Source: Verrucomicrobiia bacterium (GTDB lineage Bacteria; Verrucomicrobiota; Verrucomicrobiia; Limisphaerales; UBA1100). Taken from it: DNA of 60,755 bases. Below, one piece after another: positions 50,840 to 59,964 of the stretch. Position 1 is the first letter of the stretch, and every line of letters starts with the position of its first letter. The notes beneath the pieces were generated by a model that saw nothing but the letters and a program-made list of their open reading frames with translations, was not told the DNA's origin and did not search any database. The stretch is taken from the NCBI GenBank assembly GCA_014239365.1, contig JAAZZB010000013.1, forward strand, positions 1-60,755. Reading direction: 5' to 3'. A program made the translations under genes and the position numbers.

Positions 50840-51031
50840 GCCGATTTCGTGCCGTCAACACCGCGCCATATCGTGTCGCCGGAAAGTAACCCGAACCCAC
50901 CGCCAATATCCCGCAAAAAAATCCGGCGATGACCGGGTTAAACCAAGCCCTCATCAAGCCTGCCGTTTCATCAAAGATATTATTATAACCATATAGGTTG
51001 CTTCATCCGGCGGGAACGTTACGCTCTCAAT

Positions 51032-51763
51032 ATGCTTTTGAAACACACTTTTCTTTTTTCATTGGTCACCGTTCTTACGGTGGGTTGCCAAATACGTTCC
51101 ATTTCTAATAGCGACTACGGTGGCACTTGGGGGTATCGCGGCGAGTTGAGCGAATTGCAAGTGCTCGGTGTGGATGCCAAACAACAAATTACTAACGGCG
51201 ATATTCAGGTGGCGCTAAAGGCGGACATAAAAATTTCGCTCAAGCGCGGCGACCGCATTGTGCTGGTGCAGTCGGGCGCGCAGTTTCCGGATGGATCGGT
51301 GCTCGATGAATTGAAGCCGTACTATTCGGTGGTGCCCTTGAGCGGTGTGCCGGCTCACAGTGATCGCTATGGCCGCTATGGTCAGGTAGAGGATGCCTTG
51401 CCAAAACAACCGCTCGACAAATCGCTGCGCCTCGCCGCAGCCAAGGCGGGTGCGAAGACGCTGATTGTTTACTGGGGCATCCTCGAGACGGGTCGCTAAG
51501 ATCACGGCACAAAAATTATTTCGTGGGTGCCGATTGTCGGCAAATTGGTGCCGGACCAAAAACAGAAAATGCGCATCCGCATCAAGGCCGCCGTCATCGA
51601 TGTGGCCACGGGCGCGTGGTTATTTATCATCCCCGAGGCTTACAACGACGCCCGTACCAGCGCGCGCATCAACCGCGAAGAAAGCGATCAAGGCCAAGCT
51701 GCCCGCCTCAAGGCCAAGGCTTACAAAGCGCTGGTGCAATCTCTGCTCACACGATTTCAGTAG
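51032..51763 (+). pseudogene. Lipoprotein gene split by an in-frame TAA
   Basis: A lipoprotein leader (LVTVLTVGCQIRS) starts at ATG 51032 and the frame continues to GILETGR, then TAA at 51497-51499. Reading on in the same frame gives [14 protein letters not shown] and then an intact domain ([27 protein letters not shown]) to the stop at 51763. One base change (for example GAA or CAA to TAA) would explain the break. The whole product would be about 243 residues. Either half may still be made, or the stop may be a sequencing error. I do not recognise the family. Confidence 0.75.
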
Positions 51764-51804
51764 TCCGCTTGCCAACGGGAATCCGGCGCGATACACTTGC
51801 GCGT

Positions 51805-54003
51805 ATGAATTCACTGCGTTTTCTCTCTGTGTTAATCTGCGTCCTTGGTGGTTTGTTTAATGCTCAAGCCGCCAAGCAAACTAACTTTTTGTTCTTCCTC
51901 GTCGACGACATGGGCTGGGCGGATATTGGCGTGAATGGAAGTAAATTTCACGAGACGCCGAACATCGACCGTCTCGCCGCGAGCGGGATGCGGTTCACGC
52001 AGGGGTACGCGGCGTGTCCGGTTTGCAGCCCGACGCGGGCGAGTATTTTGACGGGGCGACATCCGGTGCGGGTGGACATTACCGATTGGATTCCCGGCCA
52101 ATCCGGGAAGTCCAATGGCAATCCGCTCATCACTCCCGCCGATCGCGCCAACCTTGCGCACAAAGAAGTGACGCTCGCCGAATCGCTCAAGGGCCACGGT
52201 TACCAAACTTTTTTCGCCGGCAAATGGCATCTCGGAAACAAGGGGCATTGGCCGACAGATCAGGGTTTCGACATCAACATCGGTGGCCACCACAAAGGCT
52301 CGCCTCCAGGTGGCTACTACGCGCCGTGGACCAATCCCGCGCTGAAGTCCAAAAAGAAAGGCGAGTATCTCACCGAACGCCTCACCGAAGAGTCCGTAAA
52401 ATTTCTGGAAGACCGCGATGCGTCGAAGCCGTTTCTGCTGTACCTTTCGTACTACAACATCCACACGCCCATTCAGCCCTACAAAAAACGAATCAAACAT
52501 TACCAAGCGAAGGCGGCGAAAAATTTCAAAGGCAGAGCTCCCACGAAACGCGAACACGCAGGCACCACGCGCCTCCGACAAGACAACGCCGCGCTCGCCT
52601 CGATGGTCGCCGCGGTGGATGACAGCGTCGGCACGCTGCTCGGCAAACTTAAAGAACTCAAGCTCGACGAAAACACCGTCGTCATTTTCTTCAGCGACAA
52701 CGGTGGCCTTAGCACGCTGCAGCGCGGGCGCTTTGGCCCCGGCTGCAATCTGCCGCTGCGCGCCGGCAAGGGCTGGCTCTACGAAGGCGGCGTGCGCGAG
52801 CCGACTATCATCCGTGCCCCCGGCCTCACCAAGCCCGGCAGCGTGTCGCGCAAGCCGATGGTGAGTATGGATTTCTTTCCCACCATGCTCGAACTCGCCA
52901 ACCTCCCCGCGCAGCCCAAGCTCCACGCCGACGGCCAAAGCCTTGTCACCCAACTCAAAGGCAACGACTCCGGCGAGCGCACGCTCTACTGGCATTACCC
53001 GCACTATCACGGTTCCGCGTGGAAACCCGGCGCGTCCATCCGCGATGGCGATTGGAAGCTCATCGAGTTTTATCATTACAAAAACTTCGAGCTCTACAAC
53101 CTCGCCACCGATCCGGGCGAACAGAAAAACCTTGCCGCATCTAATCCCAAAAAAGCCACCGAACTCCGCGCCAAACTCGCCGCGTGGCAGAAAAAAATGA
53201 ACGCCAAAATGCCCGTAGCCAATCCGGATTACAAAACGCCCAAGCCAAAGATTAAATCCAAAGTAAAACCAGCGGTGACCTTCCCCGGCAAACCCAGTGA
53301 ATGGCACGGGTTCACCCTGCACGAATTTGAGCGCAACGGCGTAAGCTGCAAAGTGGTGACGCCCAAAAAAGTAGCAGCCGGCCGACCGTGGATTTGGCGT
53401 GCGCGTTTCTGGGGGCACGAACCGCAGACCGACCTCGCGCTGCTCGCCAAAGGTTGGCACGTCGTCTATTGCGATGTCGCCGACCTCTTCGGCAGCCCCA
53501 AAGCAGTCGCGCGTTGGAATGATTTTTATCGATACCTCACCGCCACCCACCGCCTCGCCCCCAAAGCTGCGCTCGAGGGCATGAGCCGCGGCGGCCTCAT
53601 CATTTACAACTGGGCCGCCGCCAATCCCGAAAAAGTTTCGTGCATCTACGGCGACGCTCCCGTGTGCGTCATCAAAAGCTGGCCCGGCCAAAGCCGCAAG
53701 GCCGTTTGGAAAAAATGCATCGACGCCTACGGCATCACCTCCGAAGAGGCGCTCCGCTTCAATGGCAACCCCATCGATCACCTCGCCCCGCTGGCCAAAG
53801 CAAAAATCCCCCTGCTCCACGTGGTAGGCGACGCCGATGAGCCCGTGCCCGTCGCCGAAAACACCGCCATCCTCGAGGCTCGCTACAAAAAACTCGGCGG
53901 CCAAATCCAAGTCATCCACAAACCCGGCGTTGGCCATCACCCGCACAGCCTAAAAGACCCCAAGCCCATCGTGGATTTCATTTTAAAACATTCCGGGAAA
54001 TGA
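51805..54003 (+). CDS. Sulfatase fused to an alpha/beta hydrolase domain
   Basis: This 732-residue secreted protein starts at ATG 51805 (leader [19 protein letters not shown]). Residues 20-480 form a formylglycine sulfatase. The motifs are [34 protein letters not shown] near 73, [20 protein letters not shown] and [14 protein letters not shown]. From about 491 an esterase-like domain follows, with nucleophile elbow EGMSRGGLI near 591, acid in [11 protein letters not shown] and His in GVGHHPHSL. Both active sites look intact. The enzyme could remove sulfate and acyl groups from one polysaccharide. Confidence 0.92.
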   Translation: MNSLRFLSVLICVLGGLFNAQAAKQTNFLFFLVDDMGWADIGVNGSKFHETPNIDRLAASGMRFTQGYAACPVCSPTRASILTGRHPVRVDITDWIPGQSGKSNGNPLITPADRANLAHKEVTLAESLKGHGYQTFFAGKWHLGNKGHWPTDQGFDINIGGHHKGSPPGGYYAPWTNPALKSKKKGEYLTERLTEESVKFLEDRDASKPFLLYLSYYNIHTPIQPYKKRIKHYQAKAAKNFKGRAPTKREHAGTTRLRQDNAALASMVAAVDDSVGTLLGKLKELKLDENTVVIFFSDNGGLSTLQRGRFGPGCNLPLRAGKGWLYEGGVREPTIIRAPGLTKPGSVSRKPMVSMDFFPTMLELANLPAQPKLHADGQSLVTQLKGNDSGERTLYWHYPHYHGSAWKPGASIRDGDWKLIEFYHYKNFELYNLATDPGEQKNLAASNPKKATELRAKLAAWQKKMNAKMPVANPDYKTPKPKIKSKVKPAVTFPGKPSEWHGFTLHEFERNGVSCKVVTPKKVAAGRPWIWRARFWGHEPQTDLALLAKGWHVVYCDVADLFGSPKAVARWNDFYRYLTATHRLAPKAALEGMSRGGLIIYNWAAANPEKVSCIYGDAPVCVIKSWPGQSRKAVWKKCIDAYGITSEEALRFNGNPIDHLAPLAKAKIPLLHVVGDADEPVPVAENTAILEARYKKLGGQIQVIHKPGVGHHPHSLKDPKPIVDFILKHSGK

Positions 54004-54124
54004 GCAGGACTTAAAGAATCTAAGGAATAATGTATCAGCTGATGCGTAGTTGATAACGGCGTGTGACAAAATGAAGGGACAAGCTTGCGAGTCCTGAACA
54101 GCTCGGAAACAAGAAAAAATAATT

Positions 54125-55504
54125 ATGAAAATTAAAATCATCATCGTCAGCATTTTATTGCTCTCGCTTGGCTGCGTGCATACCGGCGCACCCACTTCCA
54201 CCTCGATCCTTGAAACGCGGGCCGATGCGTTGATGGCGAGTCAGTTGAAAAAGAAAAGCCATCCCGGCTTTACTGTGCTCGTGTCGCGCGGAGACAAGGT
54301 GCTTTTCAGCCACGCTTACGGAATGGCCGACACCAAGAGCAAACGGGCTAACGTGCCGGATACGCCGTTTCGGATTGGATCCGTCACTAAACAATTTATC
54401 GCCGCAGCGATTCTTGTTTTACAGGAACGCGGCAAGTTAAGCGTGCAAGATTCGTTGGCGAAATATTATCCAGAATGGCCCAATGGGAAAAATATCACGC
54501 TGCATCACCTGCTGACGCATACCTCGGGTTTGTACAGCTACACGAGCAATCCATTTTTCGCCGCGCAAGTCAGTAAACCGGCGAATATCGCCACGTTAAT
54601 TCCGGCCATTCAAAAGGCGAATGTGAATTTTTCGCCGGGCGAGAAATGGGAATACTGCAATTCCGGTTATTTATTGCTGGGGTTAATCGTTGAAAAAGTA
54701 TCCGGAAAAACTTATGGCGAGTTTTTGAACACTGAATTTTTCAAACCGCTCGGCATGAATCACACTGGCGTGCACGTGGCCGGCAATGAGCCTAAAGGCG
54801 AGGCGCTTGGCTACGCCAAAGAATCGCTCGGCTACAAACTCTCCAACAACTGGGATATGACCTGGGCCGGCGGCGCGGGCGCGCTGTACTCCACCACCGG
54901 CGATTTGCATCGCTGGAACAAAGGAATTTTCAGCGGCAAGGTTTTGAAAAAAGAAAGCCTGCGCGCGGCCTTCACGCCGGTGAAACTGGCGGATGGCTCA
55001 ACGAAAAATTATGGCTACGGGTGGATGATTAACAAAAAACGCGGCGTACGAATTATCAGCCACGGCGGCGGGCTACAGGGTTTTCAGTGCAGCCTGGCGC
55101 ACGCTCCCGACCAAAGTGTCACAATCGTCGTCCTCTGCAACGCCGGCCCCGGCTATGATCCCGGCGGGATGACCGGCAGCTTGGCGGATATTTTTCTCGA
55201 AAAAGAGATGACCCCAAAGCCAGTTCACGTGGTGAATGAAAAACTCATCGGCAAAAACTATGACGACTATGTGGGCCGTTATGATTTCGGCAAGGCGAAG
55301 CTGGTGGTCACGCGCGAGGGCGATCAACTCTACGTCAAACTCGGCGGACAAAACCGCATCGAGGTATTCCCCGAAGCGACCGATGAGTTTTTCCTAAAAG
55401 CCGTCGAGGCCGCCGTGAAATTTGAACGCGACAAAGATGGCAACATCCTCCGCCTAGTGCTTCATCAAAACGGCCAAATCCAAAAAGCCCCGCGTATCAA
55501 GTGA
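54125..55504 (+). CDS. Serine hydrolase lipoprotein, beta-lactamase/PBP4* family
   Basis: This 459-residue lipoprotein has a lipobox LLSLGC. The class C-like fold shows SxxK in RIGSVTKQFIAAAIL near residue 90, YxN in WEYCNSGYLLLGL near 180, and HGG in RIISHGGGLQGF near 318. A C-terminal lipocalin-like tail (GKNYDDYVGRYDFGKAKLVV) follows. Family members are esterases or D-amino acid peptidases rather than resistance enzymes. It stands alone, downstream of the sulfatase-esterase gene. Confidence 0.9.
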   Translation: MKIKIIIVSILLLSLGCVHTGAPTSTSILETRADALMASQLKKKSHPGFTVLVSRGDKVLFSHAYGMADTKSKRANVPDTPFRIGSVTKQFIAAAILVLQERGKLSVQDSLAKYYPEWPNGKNITLHHLLTHTSGLYSYTSNPFFAAQVSKPANIATLIPAIQKANVNFSPGEKWEYCNSGYLLLGLIVEKVSGKTYGEFLNTEFFKPLGMNHTGVHVAGNEPKGEALGYAKESLGYKLSNNWDMTWAGGAGALYSTTGDLHRWNKGIFSGKVLKKESLRAAFTPVKLADGSTKNYGYGWMINKKRGVRIISHGGGLQGFQCSLAHAPDQSVTIVVLCNAGPGYDPGGMTGSLADIFLEKEMTPKPVHVVNEKLIGKNYDDYVGRYDFGKAKLVVTREGDQLYVKLGGQNRIEVFPEATDEFFLKAVEAAVKFERDKDGNILRLVLHQNGQIQKAPRIK

Positions 55505-55511
55505 TGAATTA

Positions 55512-55574
55512 CGGACTCGCAAGCTCGTCCCTCCACGGCGCGTGATTTAATGGAGGGACGAGCTTGCGAGTCCG
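55512..55574. repeat. REP-like element, 24-bp inverted repeat
   Basis: Arms 55512-55535 and 55551-55574 are exactly complementary and identical in sequence to the arms at 21019-21085, but in the opposite order and with a 15-nt spacer. The right arm ends 10 nt before the winged-helix gene. Confidence 0.85.
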
Positions 55575-55584
55575 CGAAAGTAAA

Positions 55585-56703
55585 ATGCCATCCAAGCCCC
55601 TCACCCAAGCCGACCTCAACCGCGCGCTTTTGGCACGGCAAATGTTGCTGGCGCGGGACACGGTTTCGCCGGTGAAAGCCATCGAGCGACTGGCGGGAAT
55701 GCAGGCGCAGCAGGGGCGGCCGCCGTTTGTGGGGTTGTGGACGCGGCTCGAAAATTTCCAACGCGAGGATTTGCTCAAGCTCTTTCACCGCCGCCGCGTC
55801 GTGCGCGCCACCGCGATGCGCGCGACGATTCACCTTTTCACCGCGCGCGATTACCTTGCCTTGCGCGGCGCGCTGCAGCCGATGCTCGGCGCGGTGATGC
55901 CGCCCAAATTCATCAAAGAACTGGGCGGCGAAAGCATTCCGAAAATCTGCGCCACGGCCCGGAAATTTTTTGGCGCCGCACCGCAATCTTTCAAAGACTT
56001 ACGCGAGTTGTTAAAAACAAAACACCCCAAAGCCGATCATCGCGTCGCGGCGTTGGCAGTGCGAACGAATTTACCGTTGTTGGGCGTGCCCGGCATTCCG
56101 ATCAAATTGCCGTGGGGATTCTCCACCAACGCCACTTGGACCCTCGCCGACGAATGGCTCGGCCAGCCCGTGCCAATGGACGTGGACACGCCCGCGCTCA
56201 TCAAAAAATACCTCACCGCCTTCGGCCCTGCCACGCCGGCCGACGCGCAAGCGTGGTCCGGCTGCAAAGGACTGCGCGCCGAATTTGAAAAATTGCGCCC
56301 CAAACTCAAAGTGTTCCAAAACGAAAAAGGTCAGGAACTTTTCGACCTCCCCCGCGCCCCGCGTCCACCCGCCAACACTCCCGCCCCCGCGCGCTTCATT
56401 CCCGAATTCGACAACCTCATCCTCTCCCACGCCGATCGCACCCGCATTGTAGACACCGAACACCGCCCCGCGCTCATCACCAAAAACCTCCACGTCCCGG
56501 CCACCTTTCTAGTCAACGGCCGAGTCGCCGGCACCTGGAAAATTGAATGCACCAAAAAATCCGCCACCCTAAACCTCCACCCCTTCGCCCCACTGCCCGC
56601 TAATGCCAAGACGGAACTAAAACGCGAAGGAGAACGCCTACTGCATTTCGTCGAGCCAGATGCGGACACGCACAAAATACAATTCAATAAATATCTGGCT
56701 TGA
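55585..56703 (+). CDS. Winged helix DNA-binding domain protein (HTH_42 family)
   Basis: This 372-residue protein starts at ATG 55585; the frame upstream only reads through the REP element. The N-terminus LTQADLNRALLARQMLLARD and GLWTRLENF are typical of the HTH_42 (PF06224) family. So are the VRATAMRATIHLFTARDYL stretch and ARFIPEFDNLILSHADRTRI near 280. Members bind DNA, and some are linked to DNA-crosslink repair (AlkX/YcaQ-like glycosylases), but the YcaQ QxD catalytic residues cannot be confirmed here. Confidence 0.82.
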   Translation: MPSKPLTQADLNRALLARQMLLARDTVSPVKAIERLAGMQAQQGRPPFVGLWTRLENFQREDLLKLFHRRRVVRATAMRATIHLFTARDYLALRGALQPMLGAVMPPKFIKELGGESIPKICATARKFFGAAPQSFKDLRELLKTKHPKADHRVAALAVRTNLPLLGVPGIPIKLPWGFSTNATWTLADEWLGQPVPMDVDTPALIKKYLTAFGPATPADAQAWSGCKGLRAEFEKLRPKLKVFQNEKGQELFDLPRAPRPPANTPAPARFIPEFDNLILSHADRTRIVDTEHRPALITKNLHVPATFLVNGRVAGTWKIECTKKSATLNLHPFAPLPANAKTELKREGERLLHFVEPDADTHKIQFNKYLA

Positions 56704-56760
56704 AAATGCTGGCCTCCCATTACACCTTCTTGCACATACTAACCCAAGGGAGAACTATTT

Positions 56761-56973
56761 ATGGACAGAACAAATCAAGAAATTTGGGATGAAACACTTC
56801 GAACCGCTGACCTTCTGCATCAAATGGAGCAGTCTCTTGAACCGATGGAAAAGGCGATTGCAGGAATTATTCCAGTCGATAAAAGTTGTTTGCCAGTCCA
56901 TTATGTATCTGATGCTCAAATCTTAACTCGGCTATTGCTTTCACTGAAAGATCGCGGCGTGAAAATCAGCTAA
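56761..56973 (+). CDS. Small protein of unknown function
   Basis: This 70-residue protein is preceded by a strong AAGGGAG ribosome site 8 nt before ATG 56761, which is rare in this window. The sequence is helical and acidic (EIWDETLRTADLLHQMEQSL) with a C-terminal helix (AQILTRLLLSLKDRGVKIS). I recognise no family. Confidence 0.5.
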   Translation: MDRTNQEIWDETLRTADLLHQMEQSLEPMEKAIAGIIPVDKSCLPVHYVSDAQILTRLLLSLKDRGVKIS

Positions 56974-57074
56974 ATTTATAGCGCATCCTTTCCCTGTGCC
57001 AAATGCTACTCGGCTTGGGATGCATCAGGCATTAGAAAAATCACTGAACACATCAAATTTGATGTTGCGCTGCT

Positions 57075-57428
57075 ATGGAATTTGCGGTAGAGTTTTATGT
57101 AACGGCTGCGGGGAAGTCTCCGGTTGAGGGGTTTCTTGAAGACTTGAGGAAAACCGATCCGGGCGACTATGCAGCAGTGTTGGCGGGGTTGGCTAAGTTG
57201 CGGGATCGTAAAAATCATCGGTCGCCTTTGAGCAAGCCTTTAGGGGATGGGTTGTTTGAATTGAGGCACGTGGGGAAGTTGAATACGCGGGTGCTTTGGT
57301 TTTTTGTGAAGGGTCGGCGCATCGTGGCCGTACACGGCATCCGCAACAAGGGCCGGGCGATTCCGGCGCGTGAAATGAAAACGGGACGCGATCGAATGAA
57401 CAATTGGCTGCAGAGGAAAATGAAATGA
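57075..57428 (+). CDS. higB: HigB/Gp49-type toxin
   Basis: This 117-residue RelE-superfamily protein is of the phage Gp49-like (DUF891) type. VEFYVTAAGKSPVEGFLEDL, SKPLGDGLFELRHVGKLNTR and RVLWFFVKGRRIVAVHGIRN are the family's conserved segments. It is predicted to cut mRNA at the ribosome. Its stop overlaps the antitoxin start (ATGAAATGA), toxin first, as in higBA. Confidence 0.9.
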   Translation: MEFAVEFYVTAAGKSPVEGFLEDLRKTDPGDYAAVLAGLAKLRDRKNHRSPLSKPLGDGLFELRHVGKLNTRVLWFFVKGRRIVAVHGIRNKGRAIPAREMKTGRDRMNNWLQRKMK

Positions 57429-57763
57429 AGAAGACTAATTTTGATATTTATTTGGAAGAGCAGTTGAAGGAGCCTGCCTTTGCCGAGCGCTTTCGGCGGG
57501 CCGGTGAGGCGTGGGATGTGGCGCTGCAACTGGCGGAGCTTCGGCGTGAAGCGGGTTTGTCTCAAAAGGAATTGGCCAACCGCTTGCACACTTCCCAGCA
57601 ACAAATCAGCCGACTGGAATCGCCGACTTACGAGGGGCATTCGCTGAGTATGCTGCGCCGCGTGGCGGAGGTGTTGGATGCCGAGGTGCGGATTTCTATT
57701 TCCCCGTGCCATCCCGCGAAACCTCGAAAGCGAACTCGTAAAACTGCCGCAACGCGCGCATAA
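57425..57763 (+). CDS. higA: HigA-type XRE antitoxin
   Basis: This 112-residue protein starts at ATG 57425. A helix-turn-helix of the XRE family lies near residues 33-85 (LRREAGLSQKELANRLHTSQ, QQISRLESPTYEGHSLSML). The C-terminus is basic (KPRKRTRKTAATRA). It should bind the operator upstream of higB and neutralise the toxin. Confidence 0.9.
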   Translation: MKKTNFDIYLEEQLKEPAFAERFRRAGEAWDVALQLAELRREAGLSQKELANRLHTSQQQISRLESPTYEGHSLSMLRRVAEVLDAEVRISISPCHPAKPRKRTRKTAATRA

Positions 57764-57775
57764 TTTTTTAAACAA

Positions 57776-59062
57776 ATGCGACACAAACCGATTAAATCAA
57801 AACTGTTTTCCGAGAACCGTAAACGCATCGCTGGCCTGATGGGGGCGAAGGCGTTGGCGGTGGTGAATGCGAATGATGTGCTGCCGACGAATGCGGATGG
57901 CACGTTGCCGATGGAGCCGAATGCGGATCTGTTTTTTCTCACGGGCATTGAGCAGGAAGAGAGTGTGCTGGTGCTATTCCCGGATGCGGCGGAGGAGAAG
58001 CAGCGGGAAATTTTGTTTGTGCGACAGCCCAATCAACATCTGCAAATTTGGGAGGGCTACAAACATTCCAAGGAGGACGCGCGGAAGATTTCGGGGATTA
58101 AAAATGTGCAGTGGCTCTCGGAGTTTCCGGGGATATTTCGCGGGCTGATGTGCGAGGCGGAGACGGCGTACTTAAACACCAATGAGCACAAGCGCGCCAC
58201 GGTGGATGTGGAGACGCGCGATGACCGGTTCATTCGCGGTTGTAAACGCGATTTTCCGCTGCACGATTTCCGGCGGCTCGCGCCTTTGCTGCACGAGCTG
58301 CGTGTGGTGAAGTCGGACTTGGAAATTGAATTACTCAAGGAGGCCGTGGACATCACGGCGAAGGGCTTCCGGCGGCTATTGCGTTTTGTGAAACCGGGCA
58401 TCGCCGAATACGAAGTGGAAGCGGAACTGACGCGCGAATTTATTAAGCGCCGCGGGAAGTTTGCCTACACACCGATCATTGCCGCCGGCAAAAATAATTG
58501 CGTGCTGCACTATTTGCAGAACGATCAGGTTTGTAAAAAGGGCCAGTTACTGCTGCTGGACATCGGCTCGAGCTACGCCAATTACAGCGCGGATATGACG
58601 CGCACCATTCCCGTGAGTGGAAAATTCAGCCGACGCCAAAAGAAAGTTTACAACGCCGTGTTGCGAGTACTGCGCGCGAGCATCGCCGGGGCCACCGTCG
58701 GCAAATTGCACAAAGATTGGACCAAAGAATCGCAGGCGCATATGAACGAAGAATTGCTCGCGCTTGGCCTCCTGAAAAAAAGCCAAATCAAAAAACAGGA
58801 TTCCGACAACCCCGCATGCCGAAAATATTTTATGCACGGCCTCGGCCACTCGCTCGGCCTCGACGTGCACGACGTCGGCGATATGAACGTGCCCTTCGCT
58901 GCCGGCACCGTGCTCACGGTGGAACCTGGGATTTACATTCCAGACGAAGGCTTCGGCGTCCGCCTCGAGGACGACATCGTCGTCACAGAAAACGGCCCCG
59001 TGAATTTAATGGCAAAGGTTCCAATTGAAACAGACGAAATCGAAGCCGTTATGAATCGATGA
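57776..59062 (+). CDS. pepP: Xaa-Pro aminopeptidase (aminopeptidase P)
   Basis: This 428-residue M24 metallopeptidase removes N-terminal residues before proline. The AMP_N domain occupies about 1-150 (LPMEPNADLFFLTGIEQEES). Metal ligands are D and D in LLLDIGSSYANYSADMTRT, H in FMHGLGHSLGLDVHD, E in VEPGIYIPDEG and E in RLEDDIVV. It starts 12 nt after higA and overlaps the next gene by 4 nt. Confidence 0.95.
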   Translation: MRHKPIKSKLFSENRKRIAGLMGAKALAVVNANDVLPTNADGTLPMEPNADLFFLTGIEQEESVLVLFPDAAEEKQREILFVRQPNQHLQIWEGYKHSKEDARKISGIKNVQWLSEFPGIFRGLMCEAETAYLNTNEHKRATVDVETRDDRFIRGCKRDFPLHDFRRLAPLLHELRVVKSDLEIELLKEAVDITAKGFRRLLRFVKPGIAEYEVEAELTREFIKRRGKFAYTPIIAAGKNNCVLHYLQNDQVCKKGQLLLLDIGSSYANYSADMTRTIPVSGKFSRRQKKVYNAVLRVLRASIAGATVGKLHKDWTKESQAHMNEELLALGLLKKSQIKKQDSDNPACRKYFMHGLGHSLGLDVHDVGDMNVPFAAGTVLTVEPGIYIPDEGFGVRLEDDIVVTENGPVNLMAKVPIETDEIEAVMNR

Positions 59063-59883
59063 ATACACTGATCACAATTCTGTTGACCTGCTCTTGGGCA
59101 ACCGGATTGTGCGCCGCCGACAACTTTGCCAAAGATAAACTTGTCGCGTGGTGCATTGTTCCCTTCGACGCCAAGCAACGCGGGCCGGCGGCGCGGGCGG
59201 AAATGCTCACGCGGCTGGGGCTCAAGCGCGTGGCTTATGATTGGCGCGCGCAGCACGTGAAGGAGTTTGAGCAGGAGATTCTGCAGTATAAAAAACACGG
59301 ACTGGAGTTCTTCGCGTTTTGGAGCGCGCACGAGGAGGCGTTTCGGTTGTTTGAAAAACACAAACTGCATCCGCAAATTTGGAAAACGCTTCCCAGTCCC
59401 AAAGCCGATTCGCAGGAATCCCGCGTGGCAGCGGCGGCCAAGGCGATGCTGCCCTTGGTGAAGCGCACCCAAAAGCTCAGCTGCAAGCTCGGCCTTTATA
59501 ACCACGGCGGTTGGAGCGGTGAGCCGGAAAACCTCGCAGCGGTGTGTGCGTATTTGCGGAGACATCACGGTGCCCAGCACGTCGGCATCGTTTACAATTT
59601 CCATCACGGACACGGACACATCGCAGATTTTGAAAAATCGCTGCGGCTAATGAAGCCGTTTTTGCTTTGCCTCAATCTCAACGGGATGAACGACGGCGCG
59701 AAACCAAAAATCCTCCAGCTCGGCCGCGGCAAACACGAGGCGGCGATGATTGCGATCCTCCGCAAAGTCGGCTACACGGGGCCGATTGGCATCCTCGATC
59801 ACCGCAGCGACACGGACACCGAAGTGGCCTTGCGCGAAAATCTGGTTGGATTGAAAGCGATTTTGAAGTCGCTTCCTCAGTAG
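59059..59883 (+). CDS. Secreted TIM-barrel protein (sugar phosphate isomerase/epimerase-like)
   Basis: This 274-residue protein has a signal peptide (LITILLTCSWATGLCA). The mature part resembles AP endonuclease 2/xylose isomerase-like TIM barrels. It shows LVAWCIVPFDAKQRGPAARA, KLGLYNHGGWSGEPENLAAV, HVGIVYNFHHGHGH and IGILDHRSDTD. These are the Glu/His/Asp positions of the metal centre, although the first Glu is not evident. In Planctomycetota and Verrucomicrobiota such exported proteins go with Gfo/Idh/MocA oxidoreductases, and one follows here. Confidence 0.8.
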   Translation: MNTLITILLTCSWATGLCAADNFAKDKLVAWCIVPFDAKQRGPAARAEMLTRLGLKRVAYDWRAQHVKEFEQEILQYKKHGLEFFAFWSAHEEAFRLFEKHKLHPQIWKTLPSPKADSQESRVAAAAKAMLPLVKRTQKLSCKLGLYNHGGWSGEPENLAAVCAYLRRHHGAQHVGIVYNFHHGHGHIADFEKSLRLMKPFLLCLNLNGMNDGAKPKILQLGRGKHEAAMIAILRKVGYTGPIGILDHRSDTDTEVALRENLVGLKAILKSLPQ

Positions 59884-59964
59884 AGACACGCGCTTTGGCG
59901 CTTGATGATTTTGCGACTTGGCGGCATCCTTTTCGCGAACCCATTCAAAAAATCATTTATCATT

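Noticed and set aside
50769-50957. A 62-codon minus-strand frame upstream of cysI
   Set aside because: It covers the predicted cys promoter, its C-terminus reads through the promoter and leader, and no motif supports it.
51832-53946. A 704-codon open frame on the minus strand opposite the sulfatase-esterase gene
   Set aside because: It mirrors a gene with clear motifs on the plus strand. Its protein is compositionally odd and lacks any domain, as expected for antisense frames in GC-rich codon usage. The same holds for long antisense frames at 1423-2508, 6692-7690, 42877-43839 and 11869-12723.
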